From Acidobacteriota bacterium (GTDB lineage Bacteria > Acidobacteriota > Terriglobia > Terriglobales > Acidobacteriaceae), in assembly GCA_003225555.1 (NCBI GenBank), contig QIAM01000014.1, forward strand, positions 1 to 64,000: DNA of 64,000 nucleotides. The letters run 5' to 3'. The notes beneath the pieces were generated by a model. That model was not told the origin of the DNA and ran no database searches. It saw nothing but the letters and a program-made list of their open reading frames with translations. Made by a program: the position numbers and the translations under genes. Below are positions 45,905 through 53,925 of this stretch, in pieces (position 1 is the stretch's first letter; each line of letters opens with the position of its first letter).

Positions 45905-47197
45905 TCATTTCTTGTAGATCACTCCACCCTTCATTACGAACGCGACACTACCGAGGACGCTTACGTCCTGCAGCGGGTCGCCGGGGACGGCGACGATGTC
46001 GGCGAGGTATCCGGGCTCGAGTGAGCCAATCTGACCTTTCCAGTCCAGCAATTTGGCGCCGTTCAGCAAGTCGGCCTGCAATACCGCCAGGGGCGACATG
46101 CCGAACTTCACCATGAGGGCGAACTCGCGGGCTTGGGTGCCGTGGGGGAACGGGCCGACGTCGGAGCCGAGCGCCATGGGGACTCCGGCGGCAATTTGCT
46201 TTTTGAATTCCTGGGCGTGCAGGTCGAGCATCTGGCGCTCGCGAGCGGATTGCTCGGGCGTGGCGGCGTGGTCGGCGAAGTACTCGAAGATGGTGAATGT
46301 GGGGACGGCGAAGATTTGCTCTTCGCGCATCAGGCGCGTGGTTTCGTCGCCGAGCTGGTTGGCGTGGTCGATGGAAACGACCCCGGCTTGGGCGGCGTAG
46401 AGAGTGCCAGGCTCGGTGGTGGCGTGCACGGCGACGTGTCTGCCCAGGCGGGCGGCTTCTTTGACGGCGGCGGCGAGTTCGGGCTCGGTGTACTGGTAGA
46501 CGCTGTGGAGTTTGCCGTCGCGCACGGAGTCGTGGCCGGTTTCATAAATCTTGATGAAGTCGGCGCCCTCCTTGAATTGCTGGCGGATTACGGTGACCAG
46601 TTCGTCGGCGTTGTTGGCGTAGGTGGCGTTGGGCAGGACGTGCTGCTCCGGGTTGTAGTTGAGGGCGTCCTCGTGTCCGCCGAGGATGTTGATGGCGTTG
46701 CCGCTGACGCGAAGGCGCGGGCCGGGGATGAGTCCCTGGTCAATCGCGTTGCGGACGGCAGTGTCGGCGGAGCCGGCGCCTTCAGTTCCCATGTCGCGCT
46801 CGGCGGTGAATCCGGCCATGAGGTCGTCGCGCGCGGCCAGCGTAGCGCTGATAGTGCGCTGGGGGACGGATTCCTGAACTGTCTGCAGATCCTCGGCGCC
46901 GGGATGCAGGAAGAGATGGATGTGGGCGTCGACCAGGCCGGGGAGCAGGGTGCGGTCTCCGAGATCGATTACTTCTGCGCCGGCGGGATGCTTGACGGAA
47001 CTGCCGGCCTCGAGGATGCGCTCGCCCTGAATCAGAATTTCTCCCGGCTTTACTATGCGGCCGTTCTTGATGTCGAGCAGGCGTGCGGCGTGCAGGATGA
47101 TGGGATGCGAGGGCTGGGACTGGGCCGCGAGTTCCAGAGTTGAACCACATAGGAGCAGAGCCAGCAGCGATGACGAGAGAGTCCGAAACGTGGTCAT
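45905..47197 (-). CDS. Secreted amidohydrolase family protein
   Basis: A 430-residue metal-dependent hydrolase of the amidohydrolase (imidazolonepropionase/prolidase-like) group. The start ATG 47197 gives a signal peptide ending near LELAAQ. Motifs: HAARLLDIKNGRIVKPGEIL (beta-sandwich edge), the metal HxH in LVDAHIHLFLHPG, VHATTEPGTLYAAQAG, SIDHANQL and late MALGSDVGPFPHG, which carries the metal aspartate. Such proteins hydrolyse cyclic amides, peptides or aryl dialkyl esters; the substrate is not deducible. Flanked on both sides by direct copies of the same dispersed repeat. Confidence 0.87.
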   Translation of the reverse strand: MTTFRTLSSSLLALLLCGSTLELAAQSQPSHPIILHAARLLDIKNGRIVKPGEILIQGERILEAGSSVKHPAGAEVIDLGDRTLLPGLVDAHIHLFLHPGAEDLQTVQESVPQRTISATLAARDDLMAGFTAERDMGTEGAGSADTAVRNAIDQGLIPGPRLRVSGNAINILGGHEDALNYNPEQHVLPNATYANNADELVTVIRQQFKEGADFIKIYETGHDSVRDGKLHSVYQYTEPELAAAVKEAARLGRHVAVHATTEPGTLYAAQAGVVSIDHANQLGDETTRLMREEQIFAVPTFTIFEYFADHAATPEQSARERQMLDLHAQEFKKQIAAGVPMALGSDVGPFPHGTQAREFALMVKFGMSPLAVLQADLLNGAKLLDWKGQIGSLEPGYLADIVAVPGDPLQDVSVLGSVAFVMKGGVIYKK

Positions 47198-47305
47198 GAT
47201 CGGACGCGATGGTACCACCTTGCGGTGAATGGCCGCCAGATCGTGCGCTCGTATTCGCGATTGTCTCTAGCAGCTGCGGGAAAATTCTCTTCAAGGGCCG
47301 ACTTA

Positions 47306-47379
47306 CCTCAGCGGCTGAAGCCGCGGTCGATTTTTTGGTGGTTACGGCGCGGCTGGAAGCCGCGCCCTTTCAAAACAGA
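47306..47379 (+). repeat. Dispersed repeat flanking the amidohydrolase gene, copy 2
   Basis: CCTCAGCGGCTGAAGCCGCGG ... GTTACGGCGCGGCTGGAAGC ... TTTCAAAACAGA, matching copy 1 at 45745-45817 with the same spacing. Confidence 0.75.
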
Positions 47380-47427
47380 GGCGACGAGGCTTGCCGTTTT
47401 TGGGGTTGAGGTTCTATCTTGGGCTGG

Positions 47428-48951
47428 ATGACGTTCTCGCGGGCCAGCGGAATCCTGCTTCACCCTACGTCGCTGCCTGGCCCACACGGAATTGGCGATT
47501 TCGGTCCTGATGCTTACCGCTTTCTTGATTTCCTGCACGCTGCTGGTCATAAGCTCTGGCAAGTCCTGCCTCTGAATCCGACGGGGTATGGAGATTCTCC
47601 GTTCCAGTGCTTTTCGGCGAGCGCGGGCAATCCGCTGCTGATCAATCTGGATGCGCTGGTCGAACGCGGAATTCTCAGCAAAACCGATTTGAACATGGCC
47701 CCGGCGGTGCCCGACCAGACGGTTGACTTCGGGCGTGTGATTGCTTCCAAATTCCCGCTACTGAAGCGGGCGGCTAAGAATTTTCTGGAGTCGGCCGATG
47801 CCGCCGAGCACGCACCGTTCGAGGAATTCTGCCAGGCGAACGCTGGCTGGCTCGAGGACTTTGCCCTCTTCATGGCTTGTAAGGAGGCTCATGCGCTGAT
47901 CGCGTGGCCGCGCTGGCCGGCTGACATCGCGGATCGGGAGCCGGATGCGCTTCGGCAGCGGAGTGTCCGGCTTGCGCACGAGATTCAAGTACACAAATTT
48001 TGGCAGTATGAATTCTCGCGGCAATGGCAGAAACTGCGGGCTTACGCGCACGGACTTGGCATTCAGATTATCGGCGACGTTCCCATCTATGTGGCGCATG
48101 ACAGCGCCGATGTTTGGGCTCATCGGGAGTTTTTCCTGCTGGATGAGAAGGGGAATGCGGCGAAGATGTCGGGAGTGCCGCCCGATTATTTCAGCGCTAC
48201 CGGACAGCTTTGGGGCAATCCCATCTATAACTGGCCGCTGCTGAAGCAGACCGCCTACCGCTGGTGGGTGGAACGTTTCCGGGCGGCGCTGCGTTTGTAC
48301 GACGTTGTGAGGATCGACCACTTTCGTGGATTCGAGGCCTACTGGGAGATTCAGGCGGGCGCGACCACGGCGGCCACGGGACAGTGGGTGAAGGGTCCGG
48401 GCGCGGACTTGTTCGCGGCGCTGAAATCGGAGATCGGGGAACTGCCGATCATTGCGGAGAATCTTGGCGTCATCACGCCGGAGGTGGAGGCGATCCGGCA
48501 CCAGTTTGACTTTCCGGGCATGGCGATTCTGCAGTTTGCTTTTGGCAAGGATCCGCAGGGGCCGAGCTTTCGTCCGCACAACTATGGGCGGGATCTGGTT
48601 TCATACACCGGGACACATGATAACGACACGGTGGTGGGATGGTGGAATAGTAAGGGCGCGACGGACAGCATTCGCACACCGGAAGACGTGGTCAAGGAGC
48701 ACGCTTTCGCGCGGGCTTATCTCGGCTTGGGCGATGAACCCATTCATTGGGCGATGATCCGGGCGATTCTGGCCTCGGTGGCGAATACGGCAATGATCCC
48801 ACTGCAGGATGTTCTGGGGCTCGGGAGTCACGCGCGTATGAACTTGCCGGGGACGCCGAGTGGAAACTGGCGCTGGCGCTGTTCGCCGGGGGTTTTGACC
48901 GCGGGACTGGCGGGGCGGCTGCGGGAATTGAATTCTCTGTATGATCGGTAG
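47428..48951 (+). CDS. malQ: 4-alpha-glucanotransferase (amylomaltase)
   Basis: 507 residues; ATG 47428 (an in-frame TTG nine bases upstream is the alternative). Transfers alpha-1,4-glucan segments in maltodextrin/glycogen metabolism; GH77 family. Motifs: SGILLHPTSLPGPHGIGDFG, WQVLPLNPTGYGDSPFQ, the nucleophile region VRIDHFRGFEAYW, the acid/base region IIAENLGVITPEVE, and HDNDTVVGWW, ending LPGTPSGNWRWR. Followed by a transporter remnant and a secreted aldose 1-epimerase, so this was probably a maltose/glucose utilisation set. No maltose-responsive regulator is seen. Confidence 0.94.
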   Translation: MTFSRASGILLHPTSLPGPHGIGDFGPDAYRFLDFLHAAGHKLWQVLPLNPTGYGDSPFQCFSASAGNPLLINLDALVERGILSKTDLNMAPAVPDQTVDFGRVIASKFPLLKRAAKNFLESADAAEHAPFEEFCQANAGWLEDFALFMACKEAHALIAWPRWPADIADREPDALRQRSVRLAHEIQVHKFWQYEFSRQWQKLRAYAHGLGIQIIGDVPIYVAHDSADVWAHREFFLLDEKGNAAKMSGVPPDYFSATGQLWGNPIYNWPLLKQTAYRWWVERFRAALRLYDVVRIDHFRGFEAYWEIQAGATTAATGQWVKGPGADLFAALKSEIGELPIIAENLGVITPEVEAIRHQFDFPGMAILQFAFGKDPQGPSFRPHNYGRDLVSYTGTHDNDTVVGWWNSKGATDSIRTPEDVVKEHAFARAYLGLGDEPIHWAMIRAILASVANTAMIPLQDVLGLGSHARMNLPGTPSGNWRWRCSPGVLTAGLAGRLRELNSLYDR

Positions 48952-49004
48952 GCCGAAGGCTCGCCGGTGCCGCTCATCGCGGGCTGTGCGAGAGAGTGAG
49001 TTCC

Positions 49005-49129
49005 ATGGAGAAGCCGCAACGCAGTTTCTGGCAAATCTGGAACATGAGCTTCGGCTTTCTCGGCATCCAGTTTGGCTGGGGCTGCAGATGGCGAACATGA
49101 GCGCCATCTATACGGCTGGCTCAGGATGA
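49005..49129 (+). pseudogene. N-terminal remnant of an MFS sugar transporter
   Basis: From ATG 49005 the frame reads MEKPQRSFWQIWNMSFGFLG IQFGWG, the characteristic N-terminus of an SLC45-like MFS sugar transporter. It continues in the next frame as LQMANMSAIY after one C is lost in GGGGC (49077-49081). Only the first ~35 codons remain; the region then becomes unrelated sequence before the epimerase gene. The position between malQ and the epimerase fits a lost glucose/maltose uptake gene. Confidence 0.72.
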
Positions 49130-49220
49130 CGCCACCAGGAATGGAGACTGGAGACTGGGAACCTCGAACCGCGGCGGTACCGCAAAGCGTGTTGTGTGGT
49201 CTCGTAGTAAACTTTTCGGC

Positions 49221-50372
49221 ATGATGCCAAGACGCCTTGTGACCGTGTGCGTTGCCTTCCTGCTGGGGCTCGCTCTCTGCGGGCTTTCTCCGGCGCAGAA
49301 AACTTCCTCAAAACATAAACATGAAGCTCAGAAGCAATCTTTTGGTACGCGGGAGGGGAGGGCCGTCAACTTGTATACCTTAACCAATGCTCACGGTGTC
49401 GAAATCCGGGCCATGAACTATGGCGGCATCATCACTTCGATCCGTGTGCCGGACCGCAAGGGACAATTGGCCGATGTGGTTTTAGGTCACGAGACGCTTG
49501 AGGGTTACACTCCGAATCCGCCCTATCTTGGGGCGGTGGTGGGACGCTATGCCAACCGCATTGCCAATGGCACCTTCATGCTCGACGGGAAAACTTACAC
49601 TTTGCCCAAGAACGATGGGCCGAATACTCTGCATGGCGGCGTGAAGCGAACCTTCGACAAGGTGGTCTGGGACGACGAAGCGCTCCAGGGAAACAATGGC
49701 GTTGCTTTTTCGTATCTCAGCAAGGACGGCGAGGAAGGCTTCCCCGGGAATCTGAAACTCAAAGTCACATACACGCTCATGGATTCGAATGAGCTGGTCA
49801 TTAATTACGAAGCTACCACCGACAAAGCCACGCCGATCAATGTCAGCCAGCACAGCTATTTCAATCTTGCCGGCGAGGGCACGGGCGACATTCTTGGTCA
49901 CGAACTCATGCTGAATGCGGATCGCTTTACTCCCGTCGATAAGAATTTGATTCCGACGGGCGAACTGCGTCCGGTGAAGGGCACGCCGATGGACTTCACG
50001 ACGCCAACCAAGATCGGAGCGCGCATCGACGACAACTATGAACAGCTCGTGCTGGGCAAGGGCTATGACCATAACTTTGTGATCAATCGCAAGGGCAGCG
50101 GCATGACTTTGGCTGCGCGCGCTTACGAGCCGGCCAGCGGGCGGGTTTTGGAAGTGTCAACGGACCAGCCGGGGGTGCAGTTTTACAGCGGGAACTTTCT
50201 GGATGGTACTGTTACCGGGAAGCAGGGGCATGTCTACAAGCGGCGCTACGGATTTTGCCTGGAGACGCAGCACTTTCCGGATTCGCCGAATCATCCGGAC
50301 TTTCCGTCGACGATCTTGAGGCCTGGCGAGACGTTCCACACCAAGACGGTTTTCAAGTTCTCTACTCGATAG
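49221..50372 (+). CDS. galM: Secreted aldose 1-epimerase (mutarotase)
   Basis: 383 residues from ATG 49221 (a second ATG follows directly). A signal peptide with RRLVTVCVAFLLGLALCGLS is followed by a catalytic beta-sandwich of GalM type: GGIITSIRVPDRKG, GRYANRIANGTF, the histidine region INVSQHSYFNLAGEG, YDHNFVI and the glutamine/glutamate region near PGVQFYSGN. GalM converts alpha- to beta-aldoses. The signal peptide predicts periplasmic action, unlike E. coli GalM, fitting pre-conditioning of sugars before uptake. Same strand as malQ. Confidence 0.92.
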   Translation: MMPRRLVTVCVAFLLGLALCGLSPAQKTSSKHKHEAQKQSFGTREGRAVNLYTLTNAHGVEIRAMNYGGIITSIRVPDRKGQLADVVLGHETLEGYTPNPPYLGAVVGRYANRIANGTFMLDGKTYTLPKNDGPNTLHGGVKRTFDKVVWDDEALQGNNGVAFSYLSKDGEEGFPGNLKLKVTYTLMDSNELVINYEATTDKATPINVSQHSYFNLAGEGTGDILGHELMLNADRFTPVDKNLIPTGELRPVKGTPMDFTTPTKIGARIDDNYEQLVLGKGYDHNFVINRKGSGMTLAARAYEPASGRVLEVSTDQPGVQFYSGNFLDGTVTGKQGHVYKRRYGFCLETQHFPDSPNHPDFPSTILRPGETFHTKTVFKFSTR

Positions 50373-50396
50373 GTAGGTTGGGATTCGTCGAAACCC

Positions 50397-50414
50397 GGAC
50401 AGCCGAGGCGGCTG
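50397..50414. repeat. Short palindromic repeat
   Basis: GGACAGCCGAGGCGGCTG, the exact inverse of 8395-8412 between leuA and leuB. Lies between the convergent epimerase and glnD ends and contains a CAGCCGAGGCGGCTG hairpin. Confidence 0.65.
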
Positions 50415-50427
50415 TCTCTACGTGCTT

Positions 50428-53016
50428 CTATGCGGTCTTCAACTCATCTAGTAGTGCCTTCTCTACTTGTTTGCAGTGTTCGGGCTTGAGTTTTGCGCCC
50501 TTTGATGTCAGGTAGAAGGCGTCGATGGCCATTTGGCCTTCGGTGTCGATCAGGGCGATTTCGATGTTGCACTTCTGTGCGGAAAAGCAGGACGCGATGC
50601 GGTGCAACAGGCGGGGGCGATCCTGGGCGATGACTTGCACCAGCGTGCTCGTGGACGAGCATGCGTCATCGAACTCGATTTTTGTTTCTACTTTTACCTT
50701 GGCTGCGGGGCCCTTTTCTCCGCGCTGGCGATCGCGCAGCATGCGGTCGAGGTCCGCTTCGCCAAGCAAAACTTCGGTGACGCTACGCTTGAACCGGTCC
50801 CACTCGGAGAGATTCAGTTCCAGGGTGCGGAACCGGTCGGTGAAGTAGAGAGTATCGACCACGGTTCCGGCATCGTTGGAGAACGCGTTGGCTTTTACGA
50901 TGTTCATTCCCCAGGCGGCGAGCACGCCGGCGAGCGTTGCGAACAGTGCGGGACGGTCCCTGGTGACCAGCGTCAACTCATACCAGTGGCGGCCGCGTTT
51001 CAGGTCAATCTGGACTGGTCCCTGGGCAAGCTCGTCGGCCATTTTCAGGTGTTGCATCACTTCTTCCGCGGAATGCACGCGCAAGTAACGTTGTGGGAAG
51101 CCTTCGAGAAAGGCCTTGAACTTGCTACTGGTAACGGAGGCAAGCGAGCGCAGCCGCGCCAACTTTTCGTCGTGAAGATCGCCGTGCACGCGCTGGTCGG
51201 CGCTGCGATTCAGGTAGTTCGCGGCGGAAATGTAGAGTTGCCAGACGTTTTCGGCTTTCCACGGGGTCAGGGCTTCGGGATTCACAGCCTTGATGTCGGC
51301 GTAGGTGAGCAGGCATAGCATCTTCAGCCGCTCGGGCGTGCCAACTTTTTCGGCGAAGGCGGCGACGGTCTCAGGATTGAAAATGTCGCGCCGCATCGCT
51401 GCCGACATCTCCAGGTGGCTGCCAATCAGGAATAGAACGTTCGCACGTTCGCTGGGATCTACGTCGAGACGGTCCATGCAGCGGTTGGCGATCTCAAGGC
51501 TGCCTTCGACGTGGTTGCGGCCGGGCACGCCTTTCCCCGTGTCATGCAAAAGCAGCGCGAGGTAGAGTAGTTCGGGATCTTCCAATTCGCCTAGCAACTC
51601 GGCGTAGCGCTGCTCTCGCTCAGACTTTGACTCGCGCAGCCAGTGCAGGCTTTCGATGGCGAGGAAAGAATGCTCGTCGACGGTGAAGCGATGATAGAAA
51701 TCGCGCACGACCAGCGAGTCAATCGGCTTCAATTCCGGCAGCAGCAGGGTCAGCAGGTGCAGCGAGTGCATGGCCCGCAAGGCTTCGGCGGCATGCGGCT
51801 GCAGCAGAGTCTCTTGCAGGTAGAGCCAGAGTTCGGCGCCTCGAGGTGGAGTTGCCGCCAGTGCCGGCAATGCCTGCTCGATGCGGTATTCGGTGGTCGT
51901 GCTCAGCTTCAAGCCGTGGTGGGCCATGAAGTGAAAGAGCCGCAGCAGGGCCTCGGGATCTTGCAGTGACGCAGATTGCTGAAGGTAGATGAGGCCATCT
52001 ACGACCGAGAAGTCGGAAGTCGAAAGCCGCGAGCGCCAGCTCTGAAATTGGCGATAGACGGACGACCAGGCCTCGGGAATTTCCTCTAAAAGTTGGTTCA
52101 CGGTGCGCTGAACCGGGCGCGCGTGACGAAAATAGACACGCATCCAGTCGGCAGCCGTGAGTTCGGGAGAGTCTGGAGTCCCAATCCTACGTTCGGCTGC
52201 CGCGTCCTGCGCCTCCCAGCTTAAGGTGTTGTCATCGCGGCCGTGGCGAAAGTGCAGGAAGCAGCGCGTGGCCATGAGAAAGTCGAGCGCGGATTCGAGT
52301 TGCTTGCGCACCGGGGCGCGGAGCGAACTGGCGTCGGGCCAGTCATGGAGCTTGTCCATCGCCGAGATCAGTGCCAGCCAGCAGGCCACGTTGTAGTCGC
52401 GCAGCCCTCCGGGAGTTTCCTTGAGGTTTGGTTCGAGATGAAAAACGGTGTGGCCGAACTTGCCATGCCGCACGCGTGTCACCTCGGCTAGTCCCTGGAT
52501 TAGCGGCTTCGACTCGCGCATGACCAGCTTAGGAATGACTTTGTCACGGAGGCGCGAGAACAGATCGCGATCTCCGGCCAGATAGCGGCAATCGAGCAGG
52601 GAGATGGTGAACTCGGTGTCGTTGGGATCGAAGCGATCGCACTCCGCGAGCGTGCGCGTCGCGGGACTCACCTTCAGGCGAAGATCCCAGAGCTCCTGCG
52701 AGAGGCGACGAACAGAATCCCTGGCAGCCTGCTCGCCGTCGCGGTCGGCAAAGAGGAATAGAATATCGACATCGGAATATGGAAACATCCAGCCCCGGCC
52801 GAATCCTCCGGTGGCGACGAGGGCTAAGTTATGGGGCTGGCTCTGGTCGGGAGAGATCAAATCTTGCCAGAGGCGTTTGATGATCTCTTCGATCAGCCGG
52901 GTGCGCTGGGAGACTGCGGCGCGACCGTCGCCGGACGTTTCGAATTCGCGCTGAATACGCGCCGATCCTTGGCTGAGGGAAGTTCGCAGTTCGGTTAAAG
53001 TGGACGCTGCCGTCAT
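50428..53016 (-). CDS. glnD: PII uridylyltransferase/uridylyl-removing enzyme
   Basis: 862 residues, the usual GlnD size. Domains: nucleotidyltransferase (about 60-215) with GGFGRGWMFPYSDVDILFLF; a central helical part; an HD domain (about 465-590) with LLLHDTGKGVPGRNHVEGS; and two C-terminal ACT domains (about 690-770 and 785-862). It uridylylates PII under nitrogen limitation and removes UMP when glutamine binds the ACT domains. The PII gene glnB lies 177 bases upstream on the same strand, so both are probably in one transcript. All key residues visible are present. Confidence 0.94.
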   Translation of the reverse strand: MTAASTLTELRTSLSQGSARIQREFETSGDGRAAVSQRTRLIEEIIKRLWQDLISPDQSQPHNLALVATGGFGRGWMFPYSDVDILFLFADRDGEQAARDSVRRLSQELWDLRLKVSPATRTLAECDRFDPNDTEFTISLLDCRYLAGDRDLFSRLRDKVIPKLVMRESKPLIQGLAEVTRVRHGKFGHTVFHLEPNLKETPGGLRDYNVACWLALISAMDKLHDWPDASSLRAPVRKQLESALDFLMATRCFLHFRHGRDDNTLSWEAQDAAAERRIGTPDSPELTAADWMRVYFRHARPVQRTVNQLLEEIPEAWSSVYRQFQSWRSRLSTSDFSVVDGLIYLQQSASLQDPEALLRLFHFMAHHGLKLSTTTEYRIEQALPALAATPPRGAELWLYLQETLLQPHAAEALRAMHSLHLLTLLLPELKPIDSLVVRDFYHRFTVDEHSFLAIESLHWLRESKSEREQRYAELLGELEDPELLYLALLLHDTGKGVPGRNHVEGSLEIANRCMDRLDVDPSERANVLFLIGSHLEMSAAMRRDIFNPETVAAFAEKVGTPERLKMLCLLTYADIKAVNPEALTPWKAENVWQLYISAANYLNRSADQRVHGDLHDEKLARLRSLASVTSSKFKAFLEGFPQRYLRVHSAEEVMQHLKMADELAQGPVQIDLKRGRHWYELTLVTRDRPALFATLAGVLAAWGMNIVKANAFSNDAGTVVDTLYFTDRFRTLELNLSEWDRFKRSVTEVLLGEADLDRMLRDRQRGEKGPAAKVKVETKIEFDDACSSTSTLVQVIAQDRPRLLHRIASCFSAQKCNIEIALIDTEGQMAIDAFYLTSKGAKLKPEHCKQVEKALLDELKTA

Positions 53017-53193
53017 GAAGTAAGTCAGTAGCCTTTGTGCCGCGTCTCGTGCCCTTCGTTGATACGGCCGGCCGTGTGCCCGCGGGAGATCCCTCGCTCC
53101 GCCTGAAGAACGGCTGTGCTCAGGAGGACGCCACGGGGAATGGTTCCGGCAAAAGCAATTTCCACAACCACTCGTTGCTTCGCCAAGCTTGGC

Positions 53194-53532
53194 TCACAGA
53201 GCTCCTTCACCGCGTTCGTCGTTGCGAATACGAATTGCCTCGTCCACGCGGGAGAGAAATATCTTCCCGTCGCCGATTTTCCCGCTGCCTGCCGCGCCGA
53301 GGATGGCCTGCACTGCCTTCTCCACCATGGGATCGGGTAGAACCACCTCCAGCTTGGTCTTGGGGATCAGGTCCACGCTATATTCGCGTCCGCGGTAAAC
53401 CTCGGTGTGGCCTTGTTGCCTTCCGTGACCGCGGACCTCGACTACGGTCATGCCCTCGACTCCAACCTCTTGCAGCGCGTTCTTCACGGCTTCCACCTTG
53501 GAGTTTTGAATGACTGCCTCAACCTTTGTCAT
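53194..53532 (-). CDS. glnB: Nitrogen regulatory protein PII
   Basis: 112 residues from ATG 53532, the standard PII length; a TTG three codons earlier is the alternative. T-loop: RGHGRQQGHTEVYRGREYSV, with Tyr51, the GlnD uridylylation site, present. B-loop and C-loop regions: GAAGSGKIGDGKIF then VDEAIRIRNDERG. PII binds ATP/ADP and 2-oxoglutarate and controls nitrogen metabolism. The conserved Tyr51 and adjacent glnD indicate uridylylation control. No amtB or glnA is adjacent; genes upstream in the same direction are cytochromes and a glycosyltransferase. Confidence 0.93.
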   Translation of the reverse strand: MTKVEAVIQNSKVEAVKNALQEVGVEGMTVVEVRGHGRQQGHTEVYRGREYSVDLIPKTKLEVVLPDPMVEKAVQAILGAAGSGKIGDGKIFLSRVDEAIRIRNDERGEGAL

Positions 53533-53573
53533 GATTTTCAAGTCCTGCTACGAGTTTGGACGCTTAGCTCAGC

Positions 53574-53792
53574 TCAGGCCGCCCGGTTTTCGGAGCAACA
53601 CTCAAGCTGACGCTTCTTCAATAATAGCCTTCCTTCGCCACGCTGGCTTTCGCGGTTTGTTGCTCGAGCTTGGCGGGGCAGTGGTGTTGGGTGGCAAGCT
53701 GGGTGTAGAGCGGGAGTTTGCGCGCAAAGAAATTGCGCCAGGGTCAGGACGAAGAAGGCGATTGCGAGCCAGGCAGTCAGCCTTTTGCCCAT
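53574..53792 (-). CDS. Possible small secreted protein
   Basis: 72 residues from ATG 53792. A hydrophobic segment (LTAWLAIAFFVLTLAQFLCA) with a cleavage-like CAQ resembles a signal peptide. The rest is Arg/His/Cys-rich and has no recognised motif. The ribosome site is poor (AGGAG lies 17 bases from the ATG). Codirectional with the genes on both sides. It may equally be non-coding. Confidence 0.35.
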   Translation of the reverse strand: MGKRLTAWLAIAFFVLTLAQFLCAQTPALHPACHPTPLPRQARATNRESQRGEGRLLLKKRQLECCSENRAA

Positions 53793-53925
53793 CGACAATG
53801 GTGGGTTGCTCCTGTGAGGCGGATTCACGTTCCCACAGAATTCACGAAGCCTCACTTTAGCGTCCGCGACAAGGTTCCGGAAATTGAAACTATTTATCGA
53901 GCCTATCAGGTTTCGTTATTGCAAT

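Noticed and set aside
46133-47143. Long plus-strand open frame (336 codons), Val/Gly/Asp-rich
   Set aside because: Lies antisense to the amidohydrolase gene, which has clear motifs; the plus-strand product is low-complexity and matches no family.
53025-53210. Small minus-strand frame between glnB and glnD
   Set aside because: Overlaps the end of glnB, has no convincing ribosome site and no recognisable motif.
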